Assembly: GCF_036898095.1 (NCBI RefSeq)
Contig: NC_090744.1
Coordinates: 95,517,495-95,581,494 of the forward strand
Length of the DNA: 64,000 bases
Source: Palaemon carinicauda
Lineage: Eukaryota; Arthropoda; Malacostraca; Decapoda; Palaemonidae
Direction of reading: 5' to 3'
A program made the position numbers and the translations under genes. The notes beneath the pieces are model-generated. The model ran no database searches and was not told where the DNA came from. It saw nothing but the letters and a program-made list of their open reading frames with translations. Each line of letters starts with the position of its first letter. Positions within the stretch are counted from its first letter, which is position 1. Shown one piece after another: positions 44,453-54,536 of this stretch.

Positions 44453-44633
44453 TCTATGGTTAATGTTGAAAGATTAATGATCTGAAAAGCGCCAAAATTA
44501 TAGCCAACAACAAGAGATGCTAATTGGGGAATAAACTTGATTGCTGTGATGGTAACAAGATGACTGGATGTCTCAAACAAAATACTATCATCTGGCCCAA
44601 TAAGCTGAAATCGACCACCATGACTCATACCAT
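44453..44633 (-). CDS. AHCTF1: ELYS exon c (beta-propeller)
   Basis: It encodes GMSHGGRFQLIGPDDSI and ends in LVVGYNFGAFQIINLSTL, corresponding to the blade with LAVGFSDGYLALWNM in vertebrates. The acceptor is cattttcag and the donor is gtaagt. The small hydrophobic strands and the VVGYNFG turn are typical of a propeller blade. Phase agrees with both neighbours. Confidence 0.87.
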
Positions 44634-45479
44634 CTGAAAATGAACAAGAAAAATAATAAATTGACATCAATCAGCTTTCATGTTTCATAATGAAACATTT
44701 AGAACATCATATATAATAATTAGGTACACAACAGGCAACCTTCTCATCTCTCACATCCCTTTGTAATAGTTACCAAACATCCAAATATGTGCACAGTACC
44801 AGTATTTACTCAACAATTTACAATTTTTTTAGAATACAATTAATCTTATAAATAATTATTTCTTAAAGAAAATCCATTTAAAAAAACCTGTTGTATTTTA
44901 CTTTATACTCTATCACAACATACAAACTTGATAAAATTGTAGGTGTCATAGTAAAGGACAAAAAATTGAAAATCATTACTCTCAAATGTTTAAACCTATT
45001 ATTCAAAAATGTATAAACCAGTTATGAGTTATGGCAGTTGGCAATATAGGAAGTTATTTGGATACTTTAACCTGAGCTGAAGATGACAGAATACAGTATG
45101 TATTATAAAATAAAGCGGCTGAAATTGTAGGACATAAAAATATAGTAAAGACTTATTATAATCATCATTAACTGAGTGCTACAGTAATACTGTCAAACTG
45201 GAGAATGTTAAGAAAAAGACAAAACAAAAAGTTTTGATCTCAGGGAGACTAATAAATCCCAAAGTTCAGGCCAAGCTGATGTTCAATCTGCATGCTTTCA
45301 CAGAGAGTTGTGAAAGAGGCTGTGCTCAGGCCTAACAACAGTAAGTGTAAACATGAGTTAATTACCTTGAACTATTATTCTTATAAACAGAAAACATTAA
45401 TTAACACACAGTAATGTACATGAGATCTAGTTGTGGCGAAGGTTATGTTTTGATAGGCATATATTTTGTACGTCTGTCT
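44634..45479. other. ELYS intron, no recognised feature
   Basis: AT-rich intron sequence before the tandem repeat; nothing recognised. Confidence 0.45.
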
Positions 45480-46132
45480 ATGTTTGCAATTTGCATAATT
45501 CAAAACTATTTGACCGAATCTCACGAAATTTGTTGGGATGATTGGTCATGATCCACGGACAATTTGATTAGATTTTGGGAGATTGGGTCACAGGTCAAGG
45601 TCACGAAAAGGTAAAATCTCTCTTTGCAATATCGTAGTCAATTTTTATCCGATTTGCATGAAACTAGTGCCAAACTGCGCATAATTCAATTGCCTATCTT
45701 GTGATTTGAGTGATATGTTTAAAGGTCAATGTCAAGGTAAAATAAAGTCATTGCTATATAGTGGTCAATTTTTATCCGATTTGCACGAAACTAGTGCCAA
45801 AATGTGCATAATTCAATTGCCTATCTCATGATTTGAGTGATATGGTCAAAGGTCAATATCGAGGTAAAAAAAAGCCTTTGCTATATAGTGGTCAATTTCA
45901 TCAGATTTGCATAAAACTAGTCCCAAATTGTGCATAATTCAATCACCTATCTCGTGATATTCATGGTAAAGGTCACAAAAAAGGTTAATGTCTTTTTGCT
46001 ATATTGAGGCCAAATCTTGTGAAATTTGGTGGGATGATTGGCCATGATCCAAGGACAATTAGATATGATTTTGGAAGCGATTGGGTTAATGGTCAAGATC
46101 ACACATGAAACTAGTGCCAAAATATAAATGAA
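45480..46132. repeat. Tandem repeat, unit about 126 bp
   Basis: At least three units start near 45637, 45763 and 45891, each with gtcaatttttatccgatttg (or variant), gaaactagtgccaaa, cataattcaattgcctatct and aaggtcaatgtcaaggtaaa. A further partial unit is interrupted at 46133 by a palindromic MITE and resumes at 46332. The flanks contain a related ttggtgggatgattgg motif twice. Confidence 0.8.
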
Positions 46133-46331
46133 ACTATAGTCCATTTCTTTTATCGAGTCAGATTTGCACCGACTCGCAGCGGTGCCCTTTTAGCTCGGCA
46201 AAGTTTCCTGATCGCTGATTAGTTAGAATTATCTCGTCCAACCAATCAGCGATCAGGACACTTTTCCGAGCTAAAAGGGCACCGCTGTGAGTCGGTGCAA
46301 ATCTGCATCGCTAAAAGAAATTGACTATAGT
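46133..46331. mobile_element. Palindromic MITE (199 bp)
   Basis: Nearly the whole element is an inverted repeat. It starts actatagtccatttctttta and ends taaaagaaattgactatagt, with inner arms including gatttgcaccgactc and cggtgcccttttagctcgg. Its flanks are halves of one unit of the surrounding tandem repeat, so it inserted there. No coding capacity. Confidence 0.85.
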
Positions 46332-46516
46332 GCCAAAGTATAAAAATGTGTATAATTCAATTGTCTATTTTGGTGTCGATATATCAATAAGTAATTTACA
46401 CTAATCAAATTCTAATCTTAGTAATATTAATTCCAACATGTTGAAAACCTAATCCTATGAATAAAAGGGAGCACCTATTATCATATAACTCAAATAAAAG
46501 TAAAGGAACCTCTTAC

Positions 46517-46645
46517 CACTTAAACACATAGTTAGATGACATTGCTGCCTCACCACATTGATACGATTACGTTCAGCTTGCGGATCAGGCGTTGCAACGC
46601 TCCTAAGGGAAGCTGGTGACAATTCATCTGACGTCACTTTGTGAC
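46517..46645 (-). CDS. AHCTF1: ELYS exon b (beta-propeller)
   Basis: It encodes HKVTSDELSPASLRS through VVRQQCHLTMCLS, equivalent to the propeller segment that reads VMRQGRHLCFQL in the human protein. The acceptor is ctatttctag and the donor is gtaaga. It begins with two bases that complete the preceding Gly codon and ends with one base that completes Asp. The preceding intron holds Tigger, two TTAA elements and DIRS-4. Confidence 0.85.
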
Positions 46646-47452
46646 CTAGAAATAGATAATTTAATCAGTAAGTCATCATAAATTCAAGAACATTATTTCA
46701 AGAAGAGGACAATCAGTTCTACAATACCTCAGGTTTATACCTTTAAGGGGAGTATCCGCTATGGGTATGGACATATAAACTTTCAGATACAGTGAACCCT
46801 CGTTTATCGCGGTAGATAGGTTCCAGACGCGGGCGTGATAGGTGAAAATCCGCGAAGTAGTGACATCATATTTACCTATTTATTTAACATGTATATTCGG
46901 ACTTTTAAAACCTTCCCTTGTACGTAGTACTGTTAACAAACCACCCTTTAATGTACAGAACACTTAATGCATGTACTACAGCACCCTAAACTAAAACAGG
47001 CACAAATATTAAAGGCGATTTTATATCATGCGTTTCCTAAACACCTAAAAAGCACGATAAAAAATGGCAACCAATGTTTTGTTTACGTTCATCTCTGATC
47101 ATAATGAAGAAACAAACTCATTTAGTGTACACATATATGTATAGGTTAGTTTTTGCATCGATTATATTGATTATACAGTACTGTATGTTGATTTTTTTAT
47201 TACCAATGTTTTAGTTTACGTATTTTTCTTAGGACTTCCAAATGAAATCTTTTTCTTTATGACGCCGCCTGAAACGACGGCGTGTACGCTCAGTGAACAA
47301 CCACGCTCAGAACAAACAAGGCATTTAACGCGCATGATGATAGTGATAAATAATGATACAGTACATACAGTATTTACAGTAAAAGCATTTACAAAATATG
47401 TTACCTTACAAATATAAATTATACAGTACTTGTACGTAGCAAAGCAGGAAAA

Positions 47453-47458
<6 letters not shown>

Positions 47459-47532
<74 letters not shown>
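47459..47532. repeat. (GA)n microsatellite in Tigger, left side
   Basis: 37 pure GA units between the left end and the transposase gene, followed by ttgttttacgtacgtaaatg. Confidence 0.95.
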
Positions 47533-47536
<4 letters not shown>

Positions 47537-47817
47537 TTTACGTACGTAAATGTAAATTTTAAACAAAAAAAATATGATAGGTTACAACATGTAGACTTTT
47601 AAAACCTTCCCTTTAACTTAATGCATACAGTACGTACATTACTAAACTATAAAACAGGCAGTAAGAATATTAAAGTAAAAAATAAGATTGTTACTGTACT
47701 CACCACGAAAGAAGTTGAAGAAAAACTTGAATGGTGATGGCGATGAATTTGCTGCACAGTAGAAATGATGATGATGAAGCTGATGATGTGTTCTACTGTG
47801 GAGTCAATGATAGTATT

Positions 47818-48409
47818 TTACGTCTCTTCAGACGGAGGTGTCTTTTCCTGGGACACCTCTTCAACTTCTTCCTGGGAAACTTCTTCAATTTCTTCCGAAG
47901 GCGTACTAGCAGGAGGAACTGGCTCTTTTTTGCGAGGCTGGAAGAACATTGTGATCGGAAGTTGTTGCCGCTGCTTCTTTTTTCGATCCAAGAGCATCCT
48001 GTAGGGAGTCATGATGTCATCGACCTTGTTGGAGAATTGCATCGAGCGAACCATATCCTCGTCCCACTCTTGTAACATATCTTTCGCCTCCTTGATATGG
48101 TTGCAGAACTTGGCAAGCCGTTCTTATGTTAAGCCCGTTTCTTCGACATTTTCTTGGGTCTCTTCCTGGGTACCCTCACTCTTCCTCACTTGCCGATTTC
48201 GTCAGGTCTTCGAGGTCTGCGTCAGTTAGGGGCTGGGAATGGCAGTCCAACAACTCGTCGACGTCTTCAGTCGTCATGTCGCCAAACCCGTCACCTCCAA
48301 TTATGGCAGCCAACTGCACAGATTTCCGTATTGCAGTGTTGGATTTCCGACGGAGTAAATCCCTTGTCGTCGTAAACAATATCGGGCCACAGCTTCTTCC
48401 AGCTCGCAT
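47818..48409 (-). pseudogene. Displaced C-terminal tail of Tigger transposase
   Basis: Two out-of-frame pieces continue the transposase. 48409-48176 encodes IRKSVQLAAIIGGDGFGDM and the acidic SASEEE end. 48078-47818 encodes MLQEWDEDMVRSMQFSNKVD and a Lys/Pro/Glu-rich end. They are separated from the main ORF by at least two frameshifts and one stop. The catalytic triad is not affected. Confidence 0.8.
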
Positions 48410-49694
48410 TCACGGTTGCAGGTTTCATCTCTTGAAGTGCCTTTTGAATATTCTGCAGGCACGTGGCTATGGTGTACTGCCGCCAGTACGCCTTCAAGTT
48501 GAAATCTTCATCCTCGTCATCTTGGGCAGCATCCACACACGCAACGAGGTCCGCCAAGGTATTCTTCGTGTAGAGGGCCTTGAACGCCCTGATAACCCCC
48601 TGGTCCATCGGTTGAATTAATGACGTGGTGTTGGGTGGCAGGAACTCAACCTGAACGCCCTCACGCGACAGGTCAGTTGCGTGTCCACCAGCGTTATCCA
48701 TAAGGAGAAGGATCTTGAATGGCAAGCCCTTCTCTAAGAGATATTCATGGACTTGCGGGATGAAACACTGGTGGAACCAGTTGGAGGTCAGCATCTTCGT
48801 AATCCATGCTTTTTGATTATGCATCCAGTACACGGGAAGGAGATTCTTATTTTTATTTTTCAAAACGCGAGGATTTTTCGACTTATAAATAAGCCCCGGC
48901 TTTAACAAAAATCCAGCAGCATTGAGACACATCACGAGGGTAACGCGATCCTTGAATGCCTTAAAGCCAGAGGCTTTGGCTTCCTCTTTGAACAGGAAAG
49001 TTCGCGACGGCATTCTCTTCCAAAACAAGCCAGTCTCATCCATATTAAAGACTTGTTCCGGCTTGTATCCACCTTCGGCGATAATATTCTTGAACGTCTG
49101 GTTCACGTAAGTTTCAGCAGCGGCAGTGTCAGCGGAAGCAGACTCCCCATGCAGGGAAACGCTTTTCAGGGCGAAGCGTTTCTGAAACTTCGCGAACCAT
49201 CCTTTGCTTGCGGAAAAACGTTTCTGAGGCTGGGAATCAGTGGATGTCCCTGGTTGAGGATCATCTGCATCATCATCATCTTCAGCATGGTTGCCGTCGT
49301 CGTCTTTAGGTTCCTTTGCAGCAAAATTCTCATATAAACTCAAAGCCTTTGTTTGGATTGTGTTCGTATCCAAGGCTATGTTCTTCTTCCGGCAGTCGGC
49401 AATCCACACAGCTAAAGCACCTTCCATGCGTACGATCGTTTTATTACGCGTTGTAACGACTCGCTTCGCTGATCTGCTAAAGGTGATTGCAGCCGTCTTT
49501 CTAATGTTCGCCTCGTCCTTTTTGATATAGCGAACGGTGGATTCGTTGATGCCAAAATGGCGGCCGGCGGCCGCGTAACTTCTACCATCTTTTAACATGT
49601 CGAGAAGCGTAACCTTCTCAGCTATCGTCATCATCCTTCGGTGGCGTTTAGGCTCACTACCAGCCTTACTAGAAGCAGAACGCTTGGGAGGCAT
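48291..49694 (-). CDS. Tigger transposase, catalytic domain intact, C-terminus frameshifted
   Basis: This DDE transposase cuts and pastes the Tigger element. The ATG at 49694 gives MPPKRSASSK. A psq-type helix-turn-helix (about 20-70, with AAAGRHFGINESTVRYIKK) and a CENP-B-type DNA-binding domain (about 75-190) come first. The DDE domain has Asp219 (VFNMDETGLFW), Asp333 (LLMDNAGGH) and Asp364 (QPMDQGVI), with 30 residues between the last two. The frame is lost after GFTPSEIQH near 48340. The expected acidic tail (HSQPLTDADLEDLTKSASEE) continues in the next frame to 48176, then shifts again to 48078-47818. Confidence 0.9.
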   Translation of the reverse strand: MPPKRSASSKAGSEPKRHRRMMTIAEKVTLLDMLKDGRSYAAAGRHFGINESTVRYIKKDEANIRKTAAITFSRSAKRVVTTRNKTIVRMEGALAVWIADCRKKNIALDTNTIQTKALSLYENFAAKEPKDDDGNHAEDDDDADDPQPGTSTDSQPQKRFSASKGWFAKFQKRFALKSVSLHGESASADTAAAETYVNQTFKNIIAEGGYKPEQVFNMDETGLFWKRMPSRTFLFKEEAKASGFKAFKDRVTLVMCLNAAGFLLKPGLIYKSKNPRVLKNKNKNLLPVYWMHNQKAWITKMLTSNWFHQCFIPQVHEYLLEKGLPFKILLLMDNAGGHATDLSREGVQVEFLPPNTTSLIQPMDQGVIRAFKALYTKNTLADLVACVDAAQDDEDEDFNLKAYWRQYTIATCLQNIQKALQEMKPATVNASWKKLWPDIVYDDKGFTPSEIQHCNTEICAVGCHNWR

Positions 49695-50029
49695 TGTACA
49701 GTAGGATTTAACAGAAAGTTCAACAAAAAGTTCAACTTAAAACAGTCGCACACAGCACAGATTAAACTTCACAAACTTAAAAACGTCTACTCAGCGATAC
49801 GCGGAAAGAGAAAGTGAACGATCCAGCCCCGCGAGAACTTTGATGCTGCGGGTAGAAGATGCGGGCAAAACACCAATCACAGGCTAGATAACAAAACTTG
49901 AGTTCTGATTCGTCATCTATCAGCGCTTGAACCAATCACAACCCGTCTTACAGTACTATGATGCGTTGGTTACTCATAGAAGATGCCCCGCGCATACTGA
50001 ACGTACGTAGATTAAGTACAATACCGTAA

Positions 50030-50150
50030 TAATAATAAATAATGATAATAATACTGTACAGTAATAATAATAATAATAATGATAATAATAATAACAATAA
50101 TAATTTTATTAACAACAACAACAATAATAATAATAATAACAATAATAAAA
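50030..50150. repeat. (TAA)n-rich tract in Tigger, right side
   Basis: Imperfect TAA/ATA/ACA triplet repeats between the transposase start and the right CT array. Confidence 0.85.
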
Positions 50151-50169
50151 ATTTACGTACGCTATTTTA

Positions 50170-50172
<3 letters not shown>

Positions 50173-50247
<75 letters not shown>
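50173..50247. repeat. (CT)n microsatellite in Tigger, right side
   Basis: About 37 pure CT units preceded by aaaatttacgtacgctatt. It is complementary to the GA array at 47459, and its neighbour acgtacgtaaat-like sequence is also inverted. Confidence 0.95.
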
Positions 50248-50253
<6 letters not shown>

Positions 50254-51717
50254 TTATTCGAAATGTGATTTTTGCAACAAAGAATATTATTGGATGCAGT
50301 ACTGTACTGTACTACGTACATATACATACAAAAGATTCATGGAAAAGAAGCACATCCATTACAGTACACACCATTCTAATATGGTATGACTGCATCTGAT
50401 TTGCGTTTCATGTTCGATTTAATTTTACTACGTACTGAATTATCGTATGATCACATTCTCTTTTCGTGTTTTATTTCTTTCTGTGCTGAATTATATATCA
50501 TATGTAATGCAATGAACAATCAGTAAGAGCAGATATTACTAATTACAGTATTAATGGAATTACAGGTAACAAAATATCGTATTTGGTTGTCTTCAGATTT
50601 CGCGGTATTTTCGAATTTTCCGGAAAATCCGCGATATGTATATATATATGGATTATGGGAAAACCCCGCGAAGTGGTGAATCCGCGATTGTCGAACCGCG
50701 AAGTAGCGAGGGTTCACTGTACCAAAAATCGAGATATTACTTCTATCTATGGAAAAACATGTCGTACGTGCCCTTCTTGAAATTTCTGGCGTTAATTCTT
50801 ATATATAAAGAAGAAGTTGCAGTTTTTTAAATGGTTACGTCATTCTACTTGCGTCGTCTGCTGAAGATCATGAGGGAGGTGCTTTCTAGATCCCGCAAAA
50901 GCTAAACCAAGCTACAACGAGGGAGTTGGCATCTCCTGACACCCTCACCTTTAGTGACCAATACCCCTAATGGGGGGGGGGGACTTGGGGCCATGCTTGC
51001 GGTAATGAGTAGAAATTGTATCGGGTAAGAAAGTTAGTTGTTCTTCAAATAATTTAGACTTTTTCTAAATAAGTATCGATAATGATATTTGCTAATGAGA
51101 GCTATAATGTCTTGCTTTCGTTCATTCTCTCATAGAAAAACTTTGAACTTCGATACTGTATCTCAAAACTATACTTATTGACATTCAAAACTATTTTTCT
51201 TGCTATTTATCAACCAATTTCAGATCCAAATACATCGTTGTAAAGAAAAATAAATTTACAATATTTTCTACGGAGGAATTTTTTCTAACATTTTTTATTT
51301 TTCCAACTTTTAAAAATATATAAACAAATATTTATATAAAATAAAATACTAAAAATATGGAAAATTCCTCCGCCAATTTTGTTTATATTGTAATAAAAAA
51401 GATTTGTGGAAATTTTAAGTTAATTTTATTTAGTACTTTTTCATAAAAATTGAATTTAATCTTTTTTGGTTTAATAGTTTTTATTCATTAAAAAAAAATT
51501 AGGCCGAATTCAATGAAAACTGCACAGATTTATCCTTGTACTAGTAAGTATAACATATAGAAAAATTAGAATATTCCAGTAATAAATAACGGTTTTGGGT
51601 TCAATGGCAGATGCTCCCCTTAAGGATATTCCAAAACAGGTGAAAATTCAAGCAAGACAAATTAAGATATGTAGCAAAGATAAGTTGGATAAGGAAGAAC
51701 AAAGATATAGGGAAAAA

Positions 51718-52050
51718 ATGATATTTTAATTATAAAATAAATTTTTTAATATACTTACCCGGTGAATATATAATAGCTGCTACTCAGCGGCTCGACAGAA
51801 AACACACTCGAAAAACTCGCGAGCGATCGCTATGAAGGTTGCGGGTGTGCCCACCAGCGCCAACTATCGGTCAGATACCACTCTTGCATGTAAACAAACC
51901 CTTCAATTCTTCTCGTCCCGCTGCGTCTCTATTGGGGAGGAAGGGAGGGCCTTTAATTTATATATTCACCGGGTAAGTATATTCAAAAATTTATTTTATA
52001 ATTAAAATATCATTTTTAAATATTTAACTTAGCCGGTGAATATATAATAG
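51718..52050. repeat. DIRS-4 3' ITR and internal complementary region
   Basis: The ITR part (cccggtgaatatataatagc through cactcttgcatgtaaacaaa) is the inverse of 60930-61075. The internal complementary region at 51959-52050 joins ttattttataattaaaatat with ttttaaatatttaacttagc, the complements of both element ends. Confidence 0.8.
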
Positions 52051-52446
52051 CTGATTCACACCCAAGGCAGTGGGTAGAGACCAGAGTTAATTAAGTTTAC
52101 AGCGTATAAGCTAAGAGTTTTTGACAGTTATCAATATAACAAAACCAAAATATATAGGTACCTGGTAAGGAAGTTGACTTAGACGATTACTCTGCCTTGT
52201 AAGTCTGTCTTCCTCACGAAGCCCAGCGATCCTCTTAGGATGCTGAAAGACTTCCAGGAGCTGAAGTATCAAGGGCTGCAACCCATACAACAGGACCTCA
52301 TCAAACCCCTAATCTGGGCGCTCTCAAGAAATGACTTTGACCACCCGCCAAATCAACTAGGATGCGAAAGGCTTCTTAGCCTTCCGTACAACCCATAAAA
52401 CAATATTAAAAACATTTCAAGAGACAGATTAAAAAGGATATTGGAA

Positions 52447-54366
52447 TTAGGGAAGTGTAGTGGTAGAACCCTCACCCACTACTGCACTCGCTGCTACGAA
52501 TGGACCCAGTGTGTAGCAGTCCTCGTAAAGAGTCTGGACATCTTTCAAGTAAAATGACGAGAACACTGACTTGCTTCTCCAAAAGGTCGCGTCCATGATA
52601 CTTTGCAGAGATCTATTTTGCTTGAAGGCCACGGAGGTTGCTATAGCTCTAATCTCGTGCGTCTTAACCTTAAGCAAAGATCGGTCTTCCTCATTCAAGT
52701 GGGAATGGGCTTCTCGTATTAAAAATCTGATAAAATATGACAAAGCATTCTTTGACATAGGTAAGGATGGTTTCTTAACCGAACACCATAACGCTTCAGA
52801 TTTACCTCGTAATGGCTTAGTACGAGCTAAATAGAACTTAAGAGCTCTAACGGGACATAACACTCTCTCCAGTTCGTTGCCTACGATCTCTGATAAGCAA
52901 GGAATATCAAAAGATTTAGGCCAAGGACGAGAAGGCAGTTCATTCTTGGCCAGGAAACCAAGTTGAAGAGAACAAGTGGCTTTTTCTGTAGAAAAACCGA
53001 TGTTCTTGCTGAAGGCATGAAGTTCACTGACTCTTTTAGCCGAGGCCAAGCACACCAGGAAAAGAGTCTTAAGAGTGAGATCCTTCAGGGAGGCTGAATG
53101 TAATGGCTCAAACCTGTCTGACATGAGGAACCTTAGGACCACGTCTAAGTTCCATCCAGGAGTAGCCAAACGACGTTCCTTAGAGGTTTCAAAAGACTTA
53201 AGGAGATCTTGTAGATCTTTATCGTTGGAAAGATCTAAGCCTCTATGCCGGAAGACCGAAGCCAACATGCTCCTGTAGCCCTTGATCGTGGAAGCTGAAA
53301 GGGACCGAACCTTTCTCAGGTGTAAGAGAAAATCAGCGATTTGGGCTACAGAGGTACTGGACGAGGATACAGATACCGACTTGCACCAGTTTCGGAAGAT
53401 TTCCCACTTCGATTGGTATACTCTAATGGTAGAAGCTCTCCTCGCTCTTGCAATCGCACTGGCTGCCTCCTTCGAAAAGCCTCTAGCTCTAGAGAGTCTT
53501 TCGATAGTCTGAAGGCAGTCAGACGAAGAGCGGGGAGGCCTTGGTGTACCTTCTTTACGTGGGGCTGACGTAACAGGTCTACTCTTAGAGGAAGACTTCT
53601 TGGAAAGTCTACCAGCCATCGAAGTACCTCGGTGAACCATTCTCTCGCGGGCCAGAGGGGAGCAACTAACGTCAACCTTGTCCCTTCGTGAGAGGCGAAC
53701 TTCTGCAGTACCTTGTTGACAATCTTGAATGGTGGGAATGCATATAGGTCTAGATGAGACCAATCTAGAAGAAAAGCGTCTATATGTATTGCTGCTGGGT
53801 CTGGGACTGGAGAGCAATAGATTGGAAGTCTCTTGGTCATCGAGGTTGCAAAGAGGTCTATGGTGGGTTGACCCCAAGTCGCCCAAAGCCTCTTGCACAC
53901 GTCCTTGTGGAGGGTCCATTCCGTAGGAATTACCTGACCCTTCCGACTGAGGCAATCTGCTAAGACGTTCAAGTCGCCCTGGATAAACCTCGTTAACAGG
54001 GAGATGCCTCGATCTCTTGACCAAATGAGCAGGTCCCTTGCGATCTCGTACAGTGTCAGGGAGTGGGTGCCTCCTTGCTTGGAAATGTATGCCAAGGCTG
54101 TGGTATTGTCCGAGTTGATCTCCACCACTTTGTTTCGAAGGAGACTCTCGAAGTTCATCAAGGCCAGGTGGACTGCCAAAAGCTCCTTGCCGTTGATGTG
54201 CATGCTCCTCTGACTTGAGGTCCACAGACCTGAGCATTCCCGACCGTCCAGGGTCGCACCCCAACCCAAATCCGATGCGTCTGAGAATAGAACGTGGTTT
54301 GGTTTCTGAACTGCTAGGGGAAGTCCCTCTCTTAGACTGATATTGTCGTTCCACCAATTCAGGCAT
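52447..54366 (-). CDS. DIRS-4 tyrosine recombinase, intact (639 aa open frame)
   Basis: This is the integrase of the element, acting on its circular DNA form. The recombinase proper starts near residue 280: ERLSRARGFSKEAASAIARA, then ADFLLHLRKVRSLSASTIKG, box I Arg445 in ASAKRVSELHAF, H570-E-I-R573, Trp596 and the nucleophile Tyr606 in FYLKDVQTL. All catalytic residues are in one frame. The first 280 or so codons overlap RNase H/MT in the -1 frame; whether they are translated is unknown. Confidence 0.88.
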   Translation of the reverse strand: MPELVERQYQSKRGTSPSSSETKPRSILRRIGFGLGCDPGRSGMLRSVDLKSEEHAHQRQGAFGSPPGLDELRESPSKQSGGDQLGQYHSLGIHFQARRHPLPDTVRDRKGPAHLVKRSRHLPVNEVYPGRLERLSRLPQSEGSGNSYGMDPPQGRVQEALGDLGSTHHRPLCNLDDQETSNLLLSSPRPSSNTYRRFSSRLVSSRPICIPTIQDCQQGTAEVRLSRRDKVDVSCSPLARERMVHRGTSMAGRLSKKSSSKSRPVTSAPRKEGTPRPPRSSSDCLQTIERLSRARGFSKEAASAIARARRASTIRVYQSKWEIFRNWCKSVSVSSSSTSVAQIADFLLHLRKVRSLSASTIKGYRSMLASVFRHRGLDLSNDKDLQDLLKSFETSKERRLATPGWNLDVVLRFLMSDRFEPLHSASLKDLTLKTLFLVCLASAKRVSELHAFSKNIGFSTEKATCSLQLGFLAKNELPSRPWPKSFDIPCLSEIVGNELERVLCPVRALKFYLARTKPLRGKSEALWCSVKKPSLPMSKNALSYFIRFLIREAHSHLNEEDRSLLKVKTHEIRAIATSVAFKQNRSLQSIMDATFWRSKSVFSSFYLKDVQTLYEDCYTLGPFVAASAVVGEGSTTTLP

Positions 54367-54536
54367 GCCTTTACTGTTTCGGAGATCGGGATTGAGACCG
54401 CCTCTAGCGTCTTGTCCTTTTTCCAGTGAAAAGCTAGATGGAACTGGAGAGGTCGAAGGTGTAGCCTTCCTAGCGAGACAACTGCTCCAGGGATGATAGA
54501 GTTCCTACCAGACTCATCCAATTCCTGACTGAGCAA
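53346..54536 (-). CDS. DIRS-4 RNase H and methyltransferase-like region
   Basis: RNase H motifs are intact: LFSDASDLGWGATL (Asp), GKELLAVHLALMNF (Glu), INSDNTTALAYISKQGG (Asp), LADCLSRKGQV. Then comes the region of DIRS1 elements called methyltransferase-like: QPTIDLFATSMTKRLPIYCS, DAFLLDWSHLDLYAFPPF, TLVAPLWPAREWF. It is separated from RT by one frameshift near 54485, so the fusion protein is broken there. Confidence 0.82.
   Translation of the reverse strand: MLSQELDESGRNSIIPGAVVSLGRLHLRPLQFHLAFHWKKDKTLEAVSIPISETVKACLNWWNDNISLREGLPLAVQKPNHVLFSDASDLGWGATLDGRECSGLWTSSQRSMHINGKELLAVHLALMNFESLLRNKVVEINSDNTTALAYISKQGGTHSLTLYEIARDLLIWSRDRGISLLTRFIQGDLNVLADCLSRKGQVIPTEWTLHKDVCKRLWATWGQPTIDLFATSMTKRLPIYCSPVPDPAAIHIDAFLLDWSHLDLYAFPPFKIVNKVLQKFASHEGTRLTLVAPLWPAREWFTEVLRWLVDFPRSLPLRVDLLRQPHVKKVHQGLPALRLTAFRLSKDSLELEAFRRRQPVRLQERGELLPLEYTNRSGKSSETGASRYLYPRPVPL

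Larger units (their letters stand above)
46790..50719 (-). mobile_element. Tigger-like DNA transposon (Tc1/mariner superfamily)
   Basis: Inverted ends start cagtgaaccctcg at 46790 and finish with its inverse at 50719. The TA dinucleotides at 46788-46789 and 50720-50721 are the expected target duplication. It encodes a pogo/Tigger transposase on the minus strand. Complementary GA and CT microsatellites flank the gene, and AT-rich tracts lie near the right one. Confidence 0.9.
46747..51619. mobile_element. TTAA-flanked element, split by Tigger
   Basis: The left end TTAA-ggggagtatccgctatggg (46743 on) and the right end ccattgaac-type sequence reading atggcagatgctcccc-TTAA (to 51623) are inverted copies. 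TTAA on both sides is the hallmark of piggyBac-type target sites. Without the 3.9 kb Tigger insertion the element would be about 940 bp and non-coding. Confidence 0.75.

Noticed and set aside
47216..47566. Open frame with a long Leu-Ser repeat
   Set aside because: It is the translation of a (GA)n microsatellite, as is the frame at 50042-50389 over the (CT)n array.
48291..49694. Host CENP-B or Jerky-like domesticated gene
   Set aside because: It is enclosed by transposon inverted repeats with TA flanks and has C-terminal frameshifts, so it is a Tigger transposase.
52447..54366. Phage-type integrase of bacterial origin
   Set aside because: The recombinase sits behind RT/RNase H and between DIRS ITRs with an internal complementary region; it belongs to a eukaryotic retrotransposon.
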